Positions 44,301 through 59,707 of a DNA stretch of 64,000 bases are shown piece by piece; position 1 is the first letter of the stretch; every line of letters begins with the position of its first letter. The notes under the pieces are model-generated. The model searched no databases and had not been told where the DNA came from. It saw only the letters and a program-made list of their open reading frames with translations. The position numbers and the translations under genes are program-made. The DNA comes from Micromonospora pallida (GTDB taxonomy: Bacteria; Actinomycetota; Actinomycetes; Mycobacteriales; Micromonosporaceae), in contig NZ_FMHW01000002.1 of NCBI RefSeq assembly GCF_900090325.1, positions 1,674,001 through 1,738,000 on the forward strand. The letters are read 5' to 3'.

Positions 44301-47300
44301 CGATGGTCGCGTCGAACGACCCGGCCCCCGCGTCCGCCATGCCCGGCGGCGCCGGAGGTGCGCCGGGCGGGCGGGACACCGGGGACGCCGTACTGCTGCC
44401 GCTGTCGGCGCACACGCCGGCGGCGCTGACCGACCTGACCCGGCGCACCGTGGACCTGCTCCGCCGCCACCCCAACCTCGACCTGCGCGACCTCGCCCAC
44501 ACCGCCGCCGTACGGCGGACCCACCACGGCGTCCGGCTCGCCGTCGCCGCCACCTCCCGCGCGGACCTCCTCACCCAACTCGAGGCCCACCTCGCCGACG
44601 GCCGCCCGTCGGACCCGGTACCCGCCGGCCCGGCCCGCCGGGTGGTGTTCGTGTTTCCGGGTCAGGGTGGTCAGTGGTGGGGGATGGGTCGGGAGTTGGC
44701 TCGGTGTGAGCCGGTGTTCCGTGGGGTGTTGCGGGAGTGTGGGGCGGCGTTTTCGGAGTTTGTGGACTGGTCGTTGGTGGAGGTGTTGGAGGGGGAGTCG
44801 GTTCCTGAGGGGATCGATGTGGTGCAGCCTGTGTTGTTTGCCGTTGAGGTGGGGTTGGCGGCGTTGTGGCGGTCGTGGGGTGTGGAGCCTGCGGCGGTGG
44901 TGGGGCATTCGATGGGGGAGGTCGCGGCGGCGTATGTCGCTGGGGCGTTGTCGTTGTCGGATGCGGCTCGGGTGATCTGTGAGCGCAGTGGTTTGTTGCG
45001 GCGGATTTCGGGTCGTGGGGCGATGGCGGTGGTGGAGTTGCCGGCCGGTGAGGTTGAGGCGGTGGTGGCTCCGTTTGGTGGTGCGGTGGTGGTGGCGGCT
45101 CTGAATGGGCCGGTGACGACGGTGGTGGCGGGTTCGTCGGAGGCGGTGGACGCGGTGGTGGCGTCGCTGTCGGGTCGGGGGGTGTTCGCGCGGCGGGTGC
45201 AGGTGGATGTGGCGTCGCACAGTCCGCAGGTTGATGAGTTGCGGGATGAGTTGGTAGCGCGGTTGGTGCCGGTGTCGCCGCGTCGGGCGGTGGTGCCGTT
45301 GTATTCGACGGTGCGGGGGGAGGTTCTTGCTGGTACGGAGTTGGATGCGGGGTACTGGTGGGAGAATTTGCGGGAGCCGGTGCGGTTCGCGCCGATGGTG
45401 GACCGGTTGTTGGGTGACGGGTCGACCTGCTTCCTCGAGATCAGCCCGCATCCCGTGCTGGCGGCCGGCATCGAACAGAGCTGCCGGGCGCGCGGCGGCG
45501 ACGGCGTGGTCCTCGCCTCCACCCGGCGGGACAACCCGGAGCGGCTGGCCATGCTGGACACCGCCGGTGAGCTGTACCGCCGGGGCGTACCGGTCGACTG
45601 GACCGCGCTGCACCCGACCCCCGGCGCGGTCGTCCGCCTGCCCGACTACCCCTGGCAGCGGGAACGGTTCTGGGCCGACGAGCCGGCCACCGCGCCCGCC
45701 CGCGCCCGCCGCACCGGCGGCCACCCGCTCCTCGGCGAACACGTCGAGTCGTCGCTGGGTGCCCACCTCTGGACCACCGAGATCGACGTCGACGCGCTGC
45801 CGTATCTCGCCGACCACCGGGTGCGCGGCCAGGTCGTCGTGCCCGCCACGGCGTACGTGGAGATGGCCCTGGCCGCCGTCGGCGAACTGCTCGGCACGCC
45901 GGCCCGGACGGTCGAGCAGCTCGACGTCGTCGCGCCGCTCGCCCCGTCCGGGGAACGGCCCACCACGGTCCAGGTGACCCTCACCGGGAACCCGTCCGGC
46001 CAGCTCGCCTTCCAGTGCGCCAGCCGGCAACCCGACGAGAACGGGCAGCCGGGCGACTGGCAGGTGCACGCCCGGGGCAGCGTCCGCGCCGGGGAATCCG
46101 CCGTCGCCCCCGACCTCGCCGACACCCCCGGAACGGACGGCCCCGAGCTGACCGGGGACGAGCACTACGCGGCCATGCGCAACCGGGGCCTGGACTACGG
46201 CCCGCGCTTCCAGGGCGTACGGCAGATGTGGCGGGCCGACGGCGCGGCGTCGGCGCGGATCCACCTCGCCGAGGAACCGGCCGGCGGGTACCGGGTGCAC
46301 CCCGCGCTGCTGGACAGCTGCCTCCAGGTGGCGATCGCCGCCCTGCCTGGCGCGGCCGACGACACCTGGGTGCCGGTCCGGATCGAGCGGCTCGACCTGC
46401 GGGAACGCCCCGGATCGACGCTGTCCTGCCGGGCCCGACTGCGGCCCGCCGACGCCAGCGACCCGGAGGCGCGCACGGTCGACCTCGTGGTCCGCGCCGA
46501 CGACGGCCGCGTCCTGCTGGTCGTCGACGGCCTGCGCCTGCGCCGCCTGGCGCGCGACGCCGCCGACGCCGGCCTGCTCCACGAGATCCGCTGGGAACCC
46601 CTGGCCACCCCGCCCGGGGACGCCGACTGGGCCGGCCGGTGGCTGCTGCTCGCCGACCGGGACACCACCCTCGACGCCGCGCTGGCGGCCCGGGGCGGCA
46701 CCTGCGTCGTCGTCCGGCCGGGCCCGACCTACCGGCGGCTCGCCGCCGACCGGTACGAACTCGACCCGACCCGCCCCGAACAGTTCAGCGACCTGCTCGC
46801 CGACGCCTTCGGCGCGGACCGGCCCTGCCGGGGCGTGATCCACCGCTGGGCGCTGGACGCCGGGGACCCGAAGCCCGACCCGACCGCCCTGGAGGACGCC
46901 CACCGGCTGGTCGCCGACAGCGTGCTGAACCTGGTCCGGGCGCTGCACGACCTCCCGCCGGCGCAGCGGCCCCGGCTGTGGCTGGTCACCCGGGACAGCC
47001 AGCCGGCGGTGCCCGGCGACCGGGTCTCCGCGCCGTTGCAGGCCCCGCTGTGGGGGCTCGGCCGGACCATCGCGCACGAGCACCCCGACCTGCGCTGCAC
47101 CCGCGTCGACCTCGGCACCGACCTGCCCGACGAGGACGCCGCCCTGCTCACCGCGCTGCTCGTCCCGGCAGAGGAGCCCGACCTGGCCCTGCGCGGCGGC
47201 GACCTGCTCGTCTCCCGGCTGGTCGCCGGGGCCCCCGGCGCGGCGACCGCCGTCGCGGAACCGGCCGGCGACCGTCCGTTCCGCCTCGAACTCGACCGGG

Positions 47301-49540
47301 CCGGCACCCTCGACCAGCTCCACCTGCGTCCGTTCACCCCGGCCCCGCCCGGCCCCGGTGAGGTGCTGATCGAGGTACGGGCCAGCGGCCTGAACTTCCG
47401 GGACGTGCTGAAGACCCTCGGCGCGTACCCCGGCCTGGACGACGCGGCGGTCACCCTGGGCGACGAGTGCGCCGGAGTGGTGGCCGCCGTCGGGCCGGAC
47501 GTCACCGACCTGCGGATCGGCGACCCCGTGGTGGCCGTCGGCCGCCGGTGCATCGGCAGCCACGTACGGGCCGACGCGCGACTGGTGGCGCCGAAGCCCG
47601 CCGGTCTCGACTTCGCGGATGCCGCGACCATCCCGATCGCCTTCCTCACCGCCGCGTATGCCCTGGAACACCTCGCCCGGATCGAACCGGGCGAGCGGGT
47701 GCTGGTGCACGCCGCCGCGGGTGGGGTCGGCCTAGCCGCCGTGCAGCTCGCCCAGGCCGCCGGGGCGGAGGTGTTCGCCACCGCCGGCAGCGCGGAGAAA
47801 CGCGCCTACCTGACCTCGCTGGGCGTGCCGCACGTGCTGGACTCGCGCAGCACCGCCTTCGCCGAGCAGGCCCGCGCCGCCACCGGCGGGCAGGGCGTGG
47901 ACGTCGTGCTGAACTCCCTGGCCGGCGAGTTCATCACGCACGGCATCGCCGCGCTCGCCCCGTACGGGCGGTTCGTGGAGATCGGCAAGCGGGACATCCA
48001 CCAGGACCGGCCGATCGGACTCGGCGAGTTCCGCCGCAACCTGTCCTTCTTCGCGGTCGACCTGGACCGGATGTTCACCGAGCGGACCGTGCTGCTCGGC
48101 ACGCTGCTGCGCCGGATCGTCGCCCGGGTCGACGCCGGAGAGCTGCGCCCGCTGCCGACCCACCGGTTCCCGGTCGCCGAGGTACGCGACGCGTTCCACC
48201 TGATGGAGCAGGCCGGCCACATCGGCAAGATCGTGCTGACCGTGACCGACCGGCAGACCGTCCCGGTCACCCCGGCCCCCGGTGCCGCCCGGATCCGCCC
48301 CGACGCCAGCTACCTGATCACCGGCGGCTTCGGCGGACTCGGCCTCGGCGTCGCCCGCTGGCTCGCCGACTCCGGCGCCCGCCAGCTCGTCCTGGTCGGC
48401 CGTACCGGCGCGCCGGACACCGCCCGGCCGGTCCTCGACGACCTGGCCCGGGCCGGGGTGGAGGTGGTCGCCCTCGCCGCCGACCTGACCGTCGCCGACG
48501 AGGTGGCCCGGGTGCTCGGCCACGTCCGGGAGCACCTGGCGCCGCTGCGCGGCGTAGTGCACGCGGCCGGCGTGCTGGACGACGGCATCCTGCTCCAGCA
48601 GACCGCCGAACGGTACCGGCGGGTGGCCCGTCCCAAGGTCGACGCCGCGTGGCACCTGCACGACCAGACCCGCACCGAGACGCTGGACTTCTTCGTCCTG
48701 TTCTCCTCGGTGACCTCCGTGCTCGGCTCACCCGGCCAGGGCGGCTACGCCGCCGGCAACGCCTTCCTCGACGCGCTGGCCCACACCCGTCGGGCCGCCG
48801 GCCTGCCGGCGCTGAGCGTCAACTGGGGCCCCTGGTCGGCGGTGGGCATGGCAGCCCGACTGGAGCAGGGCGGCCAGGAGGCGCTGCGTGGCCTGCGCGC
48901 GATCAGCCCGGACCAGGGCGTCACCGTCCTCGGCGGGCTGCTCGGGCGGGACACCGCCCAGGTCGCCGTGATGCCGTTCGACGCCGCCGAGTGGGTGGCC
49001 GCCTACCCGGCCGCCGCCCGCAGCAACCAGCTCGCCCACCTCGGCGCCGACGCGGTCGGCCAGCCGGCGGCGGCCGGCGCCCGCGCCGACTTCCTGGCCG
49101 CCGAGCCGGGACGCCGTCGCCGGGCGGCGATGGAGACGTACGTCCGCCAGGAGGCGTCCCGGGTGCTGCGCCTGGCCCCGGCCCGGATCGGCGTCGGCAC
49201 TCCGCTGCGCAGCCTCGGCTTCGACTCGCTGATGTCGCTGGAGCTGCGCAACCGCCTGGAGGCGGGCCTCGGCATCGCGCTGTCGTCCACGGTCATCTGG
49301 AACTACCCGACGATCGCGGTGCTGGTGCCCTACCTGGCCGAGCGGATGGCGATCCCGCTCGACCCGCCCACCGCACCGGACGGCCCCGACGACGCCGACC
49401 CCGGACCGGCCGGCGGGCGGGGTGGCATCTCGGTCGACGACCCCCTCGGCGACCTCTCGGTCGACGACGACCTGGGCGACCTCTCGGTCGACGACCTGGC
49501 GGCGCTGCTCGTGCAAGAACTCAACGACCTCGATTCCTGA
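41375..49540 (+). CDS. Type I PKS-1: ACP-KS-AT-AT-DH-ER-KR-ACP
   Basis: A 2721-residue PKS. ATG 41375 follows GAGGA at a suitable distance. Order: N-terminal ACP (RYGLTSLRAAGL, Ser51); KS ~106-527 (Cys277, EAHGTGT, KTNIGH); AT1 ~616-900 (Ser707, GHSMGE); a second pre-AT linker; AT2 ~1088-1370 (Ser1179); DH ~1448-1735 (His1481 in HRVRGQVVVP, Asp1647). ER spans ~1972-2288 (HAAAGGVGLAA). KR spans ~2310-2490, with the LDD motif of B-type KRs and Ser/Tyr in FSSVTSVLG...GGYAAGN. The ACP is at Ser2618. The two ATs come from an 810-bp duplicated segment and have the same specificity motif (VASH). The acidic tail repeats DLSVDD before a docking helix. The module is fully reducing. Confidence 0.92.
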   Translation: MQHPDQAASRHDSPTAPTVEEWLRQHLAVQLGLDAAGLDAHERFHRYGLTSLRAAGLIAGLSQFLGRPLPATLVWDHPTIDSLVRFLSAGDRAPSVPDARPAVRESEPIAIIGMACRFPGARNTDAYWQLLTEGVDAITEVPTDRWDVDHFYSSAPDAPGRTSTRWGGFLDQVDHFDAGFFGLAPREVIQMDPQQRLFLELAWEALEDAGIAPGSLKDSPTGVFCGAMWQDYARLAARDPEDVTAHTATGHDLSVIPARVSYLLGLQGPSLAVNTACSSSLVAVHLACQSLRSGESTVALAGGVNLTIAPDSTVAMSKFGAMAPDGRSKAFDARANGYVRGEGAGIVVLKPLSRALADGDPVHCVIRGSTVNNDGFSNGLTAPNPQAQVAMLQAAYQRAGVAPERVHYVETHGTGTFLGDPIEANAIGAVLGANRPADRPLVIGSVKTNIGHLEAAAGIAGLIKTALAIRHQTVPPNLHFTQPNPHIDFERLRLRVPGTVESWPSPEEKPLAGVSAFGFGGTNCHVVLEGATPQPVHLLPLSAPDPAALRVAARAVREAATGPVALADLGYTAARQRTDQPYRLALPARTRDELVDRLDQWLAPTSEPVPAPSSPPRVVFVFPGQGGQWWGMGRELARCEPVFRGVLRECGAAFSEFVDWSLVEVLEGESVPEGIDVVQPVLFAVEVGLAALWRSWGVEPAAVVGHSMGEVAAAYVAGALSLSDAARVICERSGLLRRISGRGAMAVVELPAGEVEAVVAPFGGAVVVAALNGPVTTVVAGSSEAVDAVVASLSGRGVFARRVQVDVASHSPQVDELRDELVARLVPVSPRRAVVPLYSTVRGEVLAGTELDAGYWWENLREPVRFAPMVDRLLGDGSTCFLEISPHPVLGAAIEQSQARHPGRGMTLASTRRDEDERAALLDTAARLYQLGQPIHWPALYPQDVVPVAWPSASDTPADPARPTSQTAPGTASDVPMVASNDPAPASAMPGGAGGAPGGRDTGDAVLLPLSAHTPAALTDLTRRTVDLLRRHPNLDLRDLAHTAAVRRTHHGVRLAVAATSRADLLTQLEAHLADGRPSDPVPAGPARRVVFVFPGQGGQWWGMGRELARCEPVFRGVLRECGAAFSEFVDWSLVEVLEGESVPEGIDVVQPVLFAVEVGLAALWRSWGVEPAAVVGHSMGEVAAAYVAGALSLSDAARVICERSGLLRRISGRGAMAVVELPAGEVEAVVAPFGGAVVVAALNGPVTTVVAGSSEAVDAVVASLSGRGVFARRVQVDVASHSPQVDELRDELVARLVPVSPRRAVVPLYSTVRGEVLAGTELDAGYWWENLREPVRFAPMVDRLLGDGSTCFLEISPHPVLAAGIEQSCRARGGDGVVLASTRRDNPERLAMLDTAGELYRRGVPVDWTALHPTPGAVVRLPDYPWQRERFWADEPATAPARARRTGGHPLLGEHVESSLGAHLWTTEIDVDALPYLADHRVRGQVVVPATAYVEMALAAVGELLGTPARTVEQLDVVAPLAPSGERPTTVQVTLTGNPSGQLAFQCASRQPDENGQPGDWQVHARGSVRAGESAVAPDLADTPGTDGPELTGDEHYAAMRNRGLDYGPRFQGVRQMWRADGAASARIHLAEEPAGGYRVHPALLDSCLQVAIAALPGAADDTWVPVRIERLDLRERPGSTLSCRARLRPADASDPEARTVDLVVRADDGRVLLVVDGLRLRRLARDAADAGLLHEIRWEPLATPPGDADWAGRWLLLADRDTTLDAALAARGGTCVVVRPGPTYRRLAADRYELDPTRPEQFSDLLADAFGADRPCRGVIHRWALDAGDPKPDPTALEDAHRLVADSVLNLVRALHDLPPAQRPRLWLVTRDSQPAVPGDRVSAPLQAPLWGLGRTIAHEHPDLRCTRVDLGTDLPDEDAALLTALLVPAEEPDLALRGGDLLVSRLVAGAPGAATAVAEPAGDRPFRLELDRAGTLDQLHLRPFTPAPPGPGEVLIEVRASGLNFRDVLKTLGAYPGLDDAAVTLGDECAGVVAAVGPDVTDLRIGDPVVAVGRRCIGSHVRADARLVAPKPAGLDFADAATIPIAFLTAAYALEHLARIEPGERVLVHAAAGGVGLAAVQLAQAAGAEVFATAGSAEKRAYLTSLGVPHVLDSRSTAFAEQARAATGGQGVDVVLNSLAGEFITHGIAALAPYGRFVEIGKRDIHQDRPIGLGEFRRNLSFFAVDLDRMFTERTVLLGTLLRRIVARVDAGELRPLPTHRFPVAEVRDAFHLMEQAGHIGKIVLTVTDRQTVPVTPAPGAARIRPDASYLITGGFGGLGLGVARWLADSGARQLVLVGRTGAPDTARPVLDDLARAGVEVVALAADLTVADEVARVLGHVREHLAPLRGVVHAAGVLDDGILLQQTAERYRRVARPKVDAAWHLHDQTRTETLDFFVLFSSVTSVLGSPGQGGYAAGNAFLDALAHTRRAAGLPALSVNWGPWSAVGMAARLEQGGQEALRGLRAISPDQGVTVLGGLLGRDTAQVAVMPFDAAEWVAAYPAAARSNQLAHLGADAVGQPAAAGARADFLAAEPGRRRRAAMETYVRQEASRVLRLAPARIGVGTPLRSLGFDSLMSLELRNRLEAGLGIALSSTVIWNYPTIAVLVPYLAERMAIPLDPPTAPDGPDDADPGPAGGRGGISVDDPLGDLSVDDDLGDLSVDDLAALLVQELNDLDS
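43222..44031 (+). repeat. 810-bp direct repeat, copy 1 (AT1 of PKS-1)
   Basis: As read, it is base-for-base identical to 44638-45447 (offset 1416 bp). It spans the AT from VVFVFPGQGGQWWG to FLEISP. Its codon use differs from the flanks, with many TTG, GTT, GAT and GCG/GTG runs instead of C-ending codons, which marks it as foreign or exchanged DNA. Confidence 0.9.
44638..45447 (+). repeat. 810-bp direct repeat, copy 2 (AT2 of PKS-1)
   Basis: Identical to 43222-44031. The 606 bp between the copies encode the end of AT1, a Pro/Ala-rich spacer and a second KS-to-AT adaptor (LLPLSAHTPAALTDL, RRTHHGVRLAV). The flanking bases differ from copy 1 on both sides. Confidence 0.9.
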
Positions 49541-49560
49541 CGGCGGACAAGGAACCGACA

Positions 49561-56148
<6,588 letters not shown>

Positions 56149-56156
<8 letters not shown>

Positions 56157-58929
56157 CACCGGAGCCACCGCGGCGACGCTGTCCCCGCTCAAGCGCGCCC
56201 TGGTCGCGATCGAGACCCTCCAGGCCCGCCTGGACGAGATCGAACGCGCCCGCACCGAACCCATCGCCATCGTCGGCGTGGGCTGCCGGCTGCCCGGCGG
56301 CGCGAACAGCCCCGACGAGTTCTGGACCCGACTGCGCGACGGCGTGGACCTGATCTCCGAGGTGCCCGCCGACCGGTGGGACGCCGACGCCTACCACGAC
56401 CCGGAGCAGGCCACCCCGGGCACGATGAGCAGCCGCGACGGCGGCTTCCTCGACCAGGTCGACCGGTTCGACCCGGGCTTCTTCGGCCTCTCCCTCGGCG
56501 AGGCGGCCAGCATGGACCCGCAGCAGCGGCTGCTGCTGGAGGTCGCCTGGGAGGCCCTCGAACACGCCGGGCAGGTGCCGGCGAAGCTGGCCGGCACGCA
56601 CACCGACGTGTATGTGGGCATCAGCACCTGGGACTACTCCCTCCTGCTCGGCGGCGCGCCCATCCGGGGGCTCTCCGGCACCGCGTTCAGCATCGCCGCG
56701 AACCGCCTCTCCTACGTCTTCGACCTGCACGGCGCGAGCCTGGCGGTGGACACCGCCTGCTCGTCGTCGCTGGTCGCGGTGCACCTGGCTTGTCAGAGCC
56801 TGCGCGCCGGCACCGCCCGCACGGCCCTCGCCGGCGGCGTCAACGTGATGCTCTGGCCGGAGACCACGGCGGCGTTCTCCCAGGTCGGCATGCTCTCCCC
56901 GGACGGACGCAGCCGCACCTTCGACGCCAGCGCCAACGGCTACGTGCGGGGCGAGGGCGCCGGCATGGTCGTCCTGAAGCGACTCTCCGACGCCCGCGCC
57001 GATGGCGACCGGGTGCTGGCCGTCATCCGGGGCTCGGCGGTCAACCAGGACGGGCACAGCAACGGCCTGACCGCCCCCAACAGCGTCGCCCAGGAGGCGG
57101 TGCTGCGGGCCGCCCTCGCCGACGCCCGGATCGCCCCGCACCGCGTCGACTACGTCGAGGCGCACGGCACCGGCACCACCCTCGGCGACCCGATCGAGGT
57201 GCGCGCCCTGGCCGCCGCGCTGGGCCCGGGCCGCGACCCGGACCACCCGCTGCTCCTCGGCTCGGTCAAGACCAACACCGGGCACCTGGAGGCCGCCGCC
57301 GGCATCACCGGCCTGATCAAGGTGGCGCTGGGCCTGCACCACGGCGAGATCCCCCCGCACCTGCACCTGCGTGAGCTGAACCCGCACGTCGAGTGGGACA
57401 AGCTGCCGCTGCGGGTGACCACCACCCGCACCGCCTGGCCGTCCCCGGCCGGCAAACGGGTCGCCGGGGTCAGCTCGTTCGGCTTCGGCGGCACCAACGC
57501 CCACATCGTCCTCGGTGACGCGCCGACCGACCCCGCCCCGACCGCCCCGGCCGACCAGCGGCCGTTGCGGCTGCTGACCGTGTCCGGACGCAGCGAGGAG
57601 GCGCTGCGCGACCAGGCCCGCCGGTACGCCGACCGGCTCGCCGCGTCGCCCACCCCGACGCTGGCCGGGCTGTGCCACACCACCAACGCCCGACGGACCC
57701 ACTTCGCGCACCGGGCGGCGGTGCCGGTGGCCGACCTGACCGCCGCCCGCGCCGCGCTGACCGCGCTCGCGGCCGGCGACACCCCCGACGGGCTGTACCG
57801 GGCCGCCGTCCCCACCGGCACCCGGCGCCGACTGGCGTTCGTCTTCCCCGGTCAGGGCGGCCAGCACATCGACATGGGACGCGAGCTGTACCGGACCGAA
57901 CCGGTGTTCCGGCGGACCATCGACCGGATCGCTGAACTGTTCGACGTGCACCACCCGTGGCGGCTGCGCGACGTCATGTACCCGGCCGAGGGCGGCGTCC
58001 GCTACCCGATCGACGAGACCGAGTACGCCCAGCCGACGCTCTTCGCGATCCAGTGCGCGCTGGCCGAGACGTGGCGCTCCTGGGGCGTCCGCCCCGACGC
58101 GGTGATGGGGCACAGCCTCGGCGAGTACGCCGCCGCCTGGGTCGCCGGGGTGTTCAGCCTGGAGACCGGGGTCCGGCTGATCGTGGAACGCGGCCGGCTC
58201 ACCCAGACCCTGCCGCCGACCGGCATGATGGCCGCCTGCTCGGCCTCCGCCGAGGACGTCGCCGCCCTGCTCGACGGGTACGCCGGCCAGGTGGCGATCG
58301 CCGCCATCAACGGCCCCGAGCACACCGTCATCTCCGGCGAGAAGACGGCCGTGCAGGCGGTGCTGGAACGGCTGGAGGAGGACTTCGTCCTCACCCGCCC
58401 GCTGCGGGTGTCGTACGCGTCGCACTCGCCGCTGCTGGAACCGATCCTCGACGAGTTCGAGAAGGCCATCACCGGGCAGGACTTCGGCGAGCCGCAGATC
58501 CCGTTCATGTCCACCTACCGGGCGACCATGCTCCGCTCAGGCGTCTGCCACGACCCGGCGTACTGGCGGCAGCAGCTCCGCGAGCCGGTCCGGTTCCTGG
58601 AGGCCACCCGGGCGCTCGCCGCCGAGGGCTACGACACCTTCCTGGAGATGGGCCCGAAGGACACCCTGATCGAGATGGGCAAGCGCTGCCTGCCCCGGGG
58701 CACCGGCCGCTGGCTGCGCTCGCTGGACCCGGAGACCGGCAACTGGCAGACCCTGCTGGACAGCGCGGCCGGCCTGCACACCCACGGCGTCGACTTCGAC
58801 TGGGACGCGTTCGAGGGCGCCGCCCACCCGCCGGTCGACCTGCCGACCTACCCATTCCAGCGGCGCCGCTGCTGGCTGGACCCGGAGCAGATCCGGGCGC
58901 ACCGCCTGACCACGGAAGACCAGAGGTGA
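56149..58929 (+). CDS. Type I PKS-3: KS-AT didomain without carrier protein
   Basis: A 926-residue PKS. ATG 56149 overlaps the (restored) PKS-2 stop. An N-terminal docking helix (LKRALVAIETLQARLDEIE) precedes KS ~37-460 (Cys204, EAHGTGT, KTNTGH). AT spans ~560-900 (FPGQGGQ, Ser656 in GHSLGEYAAA; YASH near residue 760 favours methylmalonyl, though the GHSLGEYAAA context is mixed). The protein ends soon after the post-AT linker (YPFQRRRCWLDPEQ), with no ACP, KR or DH. The carrier must come in trans, most simply from the free ACP at 62.5 kb, downstream of the HMGS cassette. Confidence 0.9.
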
Positions 58930-58934
58930 CGGAG

Positions 58935-59684
58935 ATGCCCGACGTACTCGAGGTGACCGCTGACGGGTCGGGGATCGTCCGGGTCGCCATCTGCGACCCG
59001 GAACGGGAGAACCGGCTCAGCTACGAACTGGTCGACCAGCTCATGGCGACCCTGGACAAGCTGGCCGGCGACGAGTCGGTGAAGGTGCTGCTGGTCACCG
59101 GCACCAGGGAGATCTGGTGTGCCGGGGGCACCCTCCAGATGCTCAAGGAGATGGCCAGCGGCGTGTACGACGAGCGCCGCCTGCTCGCCCTCTCCGACCG
59201 GTTGTTGAGCTTCCCGGTGCCGGTGATCGGCGCCCTGGAGGGACACGCCGTCGGCGGCGGACTGGCCCTGGCGCTCTGCTGCGACCTGACTGTCGCCGCC
59301 GAGAACCGCCGCTACGCGGTCAACTCCGCGAGCATGGGGTTCACCCCGGCGATGGGCCTGTCGGTGCTGCTGCCGGCCGCGGTCGGTCACCACTTCGCCG
59401 CCGAGATGATCTTCACCGGCAAGTACTACAAGGGCCGCGAACTGGCCGACCGGCGACTGTTCAACGCGGTCGTCCCCGCCGACGAGGTGCTGGCCCGCGC
59501 CACCGACCTCGCCGAGCAGATCGCCGAGAAGCCCCGCTACGTGCTGGAACTGCTGAAGGAGACGCTGGCCCTGCCCAAGCGTCACCTCCTCCAGGACGCC
59601 ATCGCCCGTGAGCCGCTGATGAACCGGGTCTGCTTCAACCAGCCCGGCAGCGACGCCCTGCTCGACCAGACGTACCTGAACTGA
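58935..59684 (+). CDS. Enoyl-CoA hydratase-like, ECH2 (PksI) type, copy a
   Basis: A 249-residue crotonase-fold protein. ATG 58935 has AGAGG 8 bp upstream; GTG 58926, overlapping the PKS-3 stop, is an alternative. Family landmarks are GALEGHAVGGGLALALCCDL (oxyanion loop) and SMGFTPAMGLSVLLPAAVG, the latter like the MKYGFTPGMG of Bacillus PksI. PksI-type enzymes decarboxylate the glutaconyl-ACP intermediate in beta-branching. It lies next to HMGS. A second, closely similar copy lies at 61.7 kb. Confidence 0.85.
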   Translation: MPDVLEVTADGSGIVRVAICDPERENRLSYELVDQLMATLDKLAGDESVKVLLVTGTREIWCAGGTLQMLKEMASGVYDERRLLALSDRLLSFPVPVIGALEGHAVGGGLALALCCDLTVAAENRRYAVNSASMGFTPAMGLSVLLPAAVGHHFAAEMIFTGKYYKGRELADRRLFNAVVPADEVLARATDLAEQIAEKPRYVLELLKETLALPKRHLLQDAIAREPLMNRVCFNQPGSDALLDQTYLN

Positions 59685-59707
59685 CCCGAGACGAGGAGAA
59701 CACCCCC

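Noticed and set aside
43222..45447. Reading the duplicated AT as two separate PKS modules
   Set aside because: No KS-coding sequence lies between the copies; only a 606-bp spacer with AT tail and adaptor.
41270..47710. A 2146-codon open frame on the minus strand opposite PKS-1
   Set aside because: It is the mirror of a GC3-rich PKS gene: low-complexity Arg/His/Gly/Pro composition, no family motifs, and the plus strand encodes clear PKS domains.
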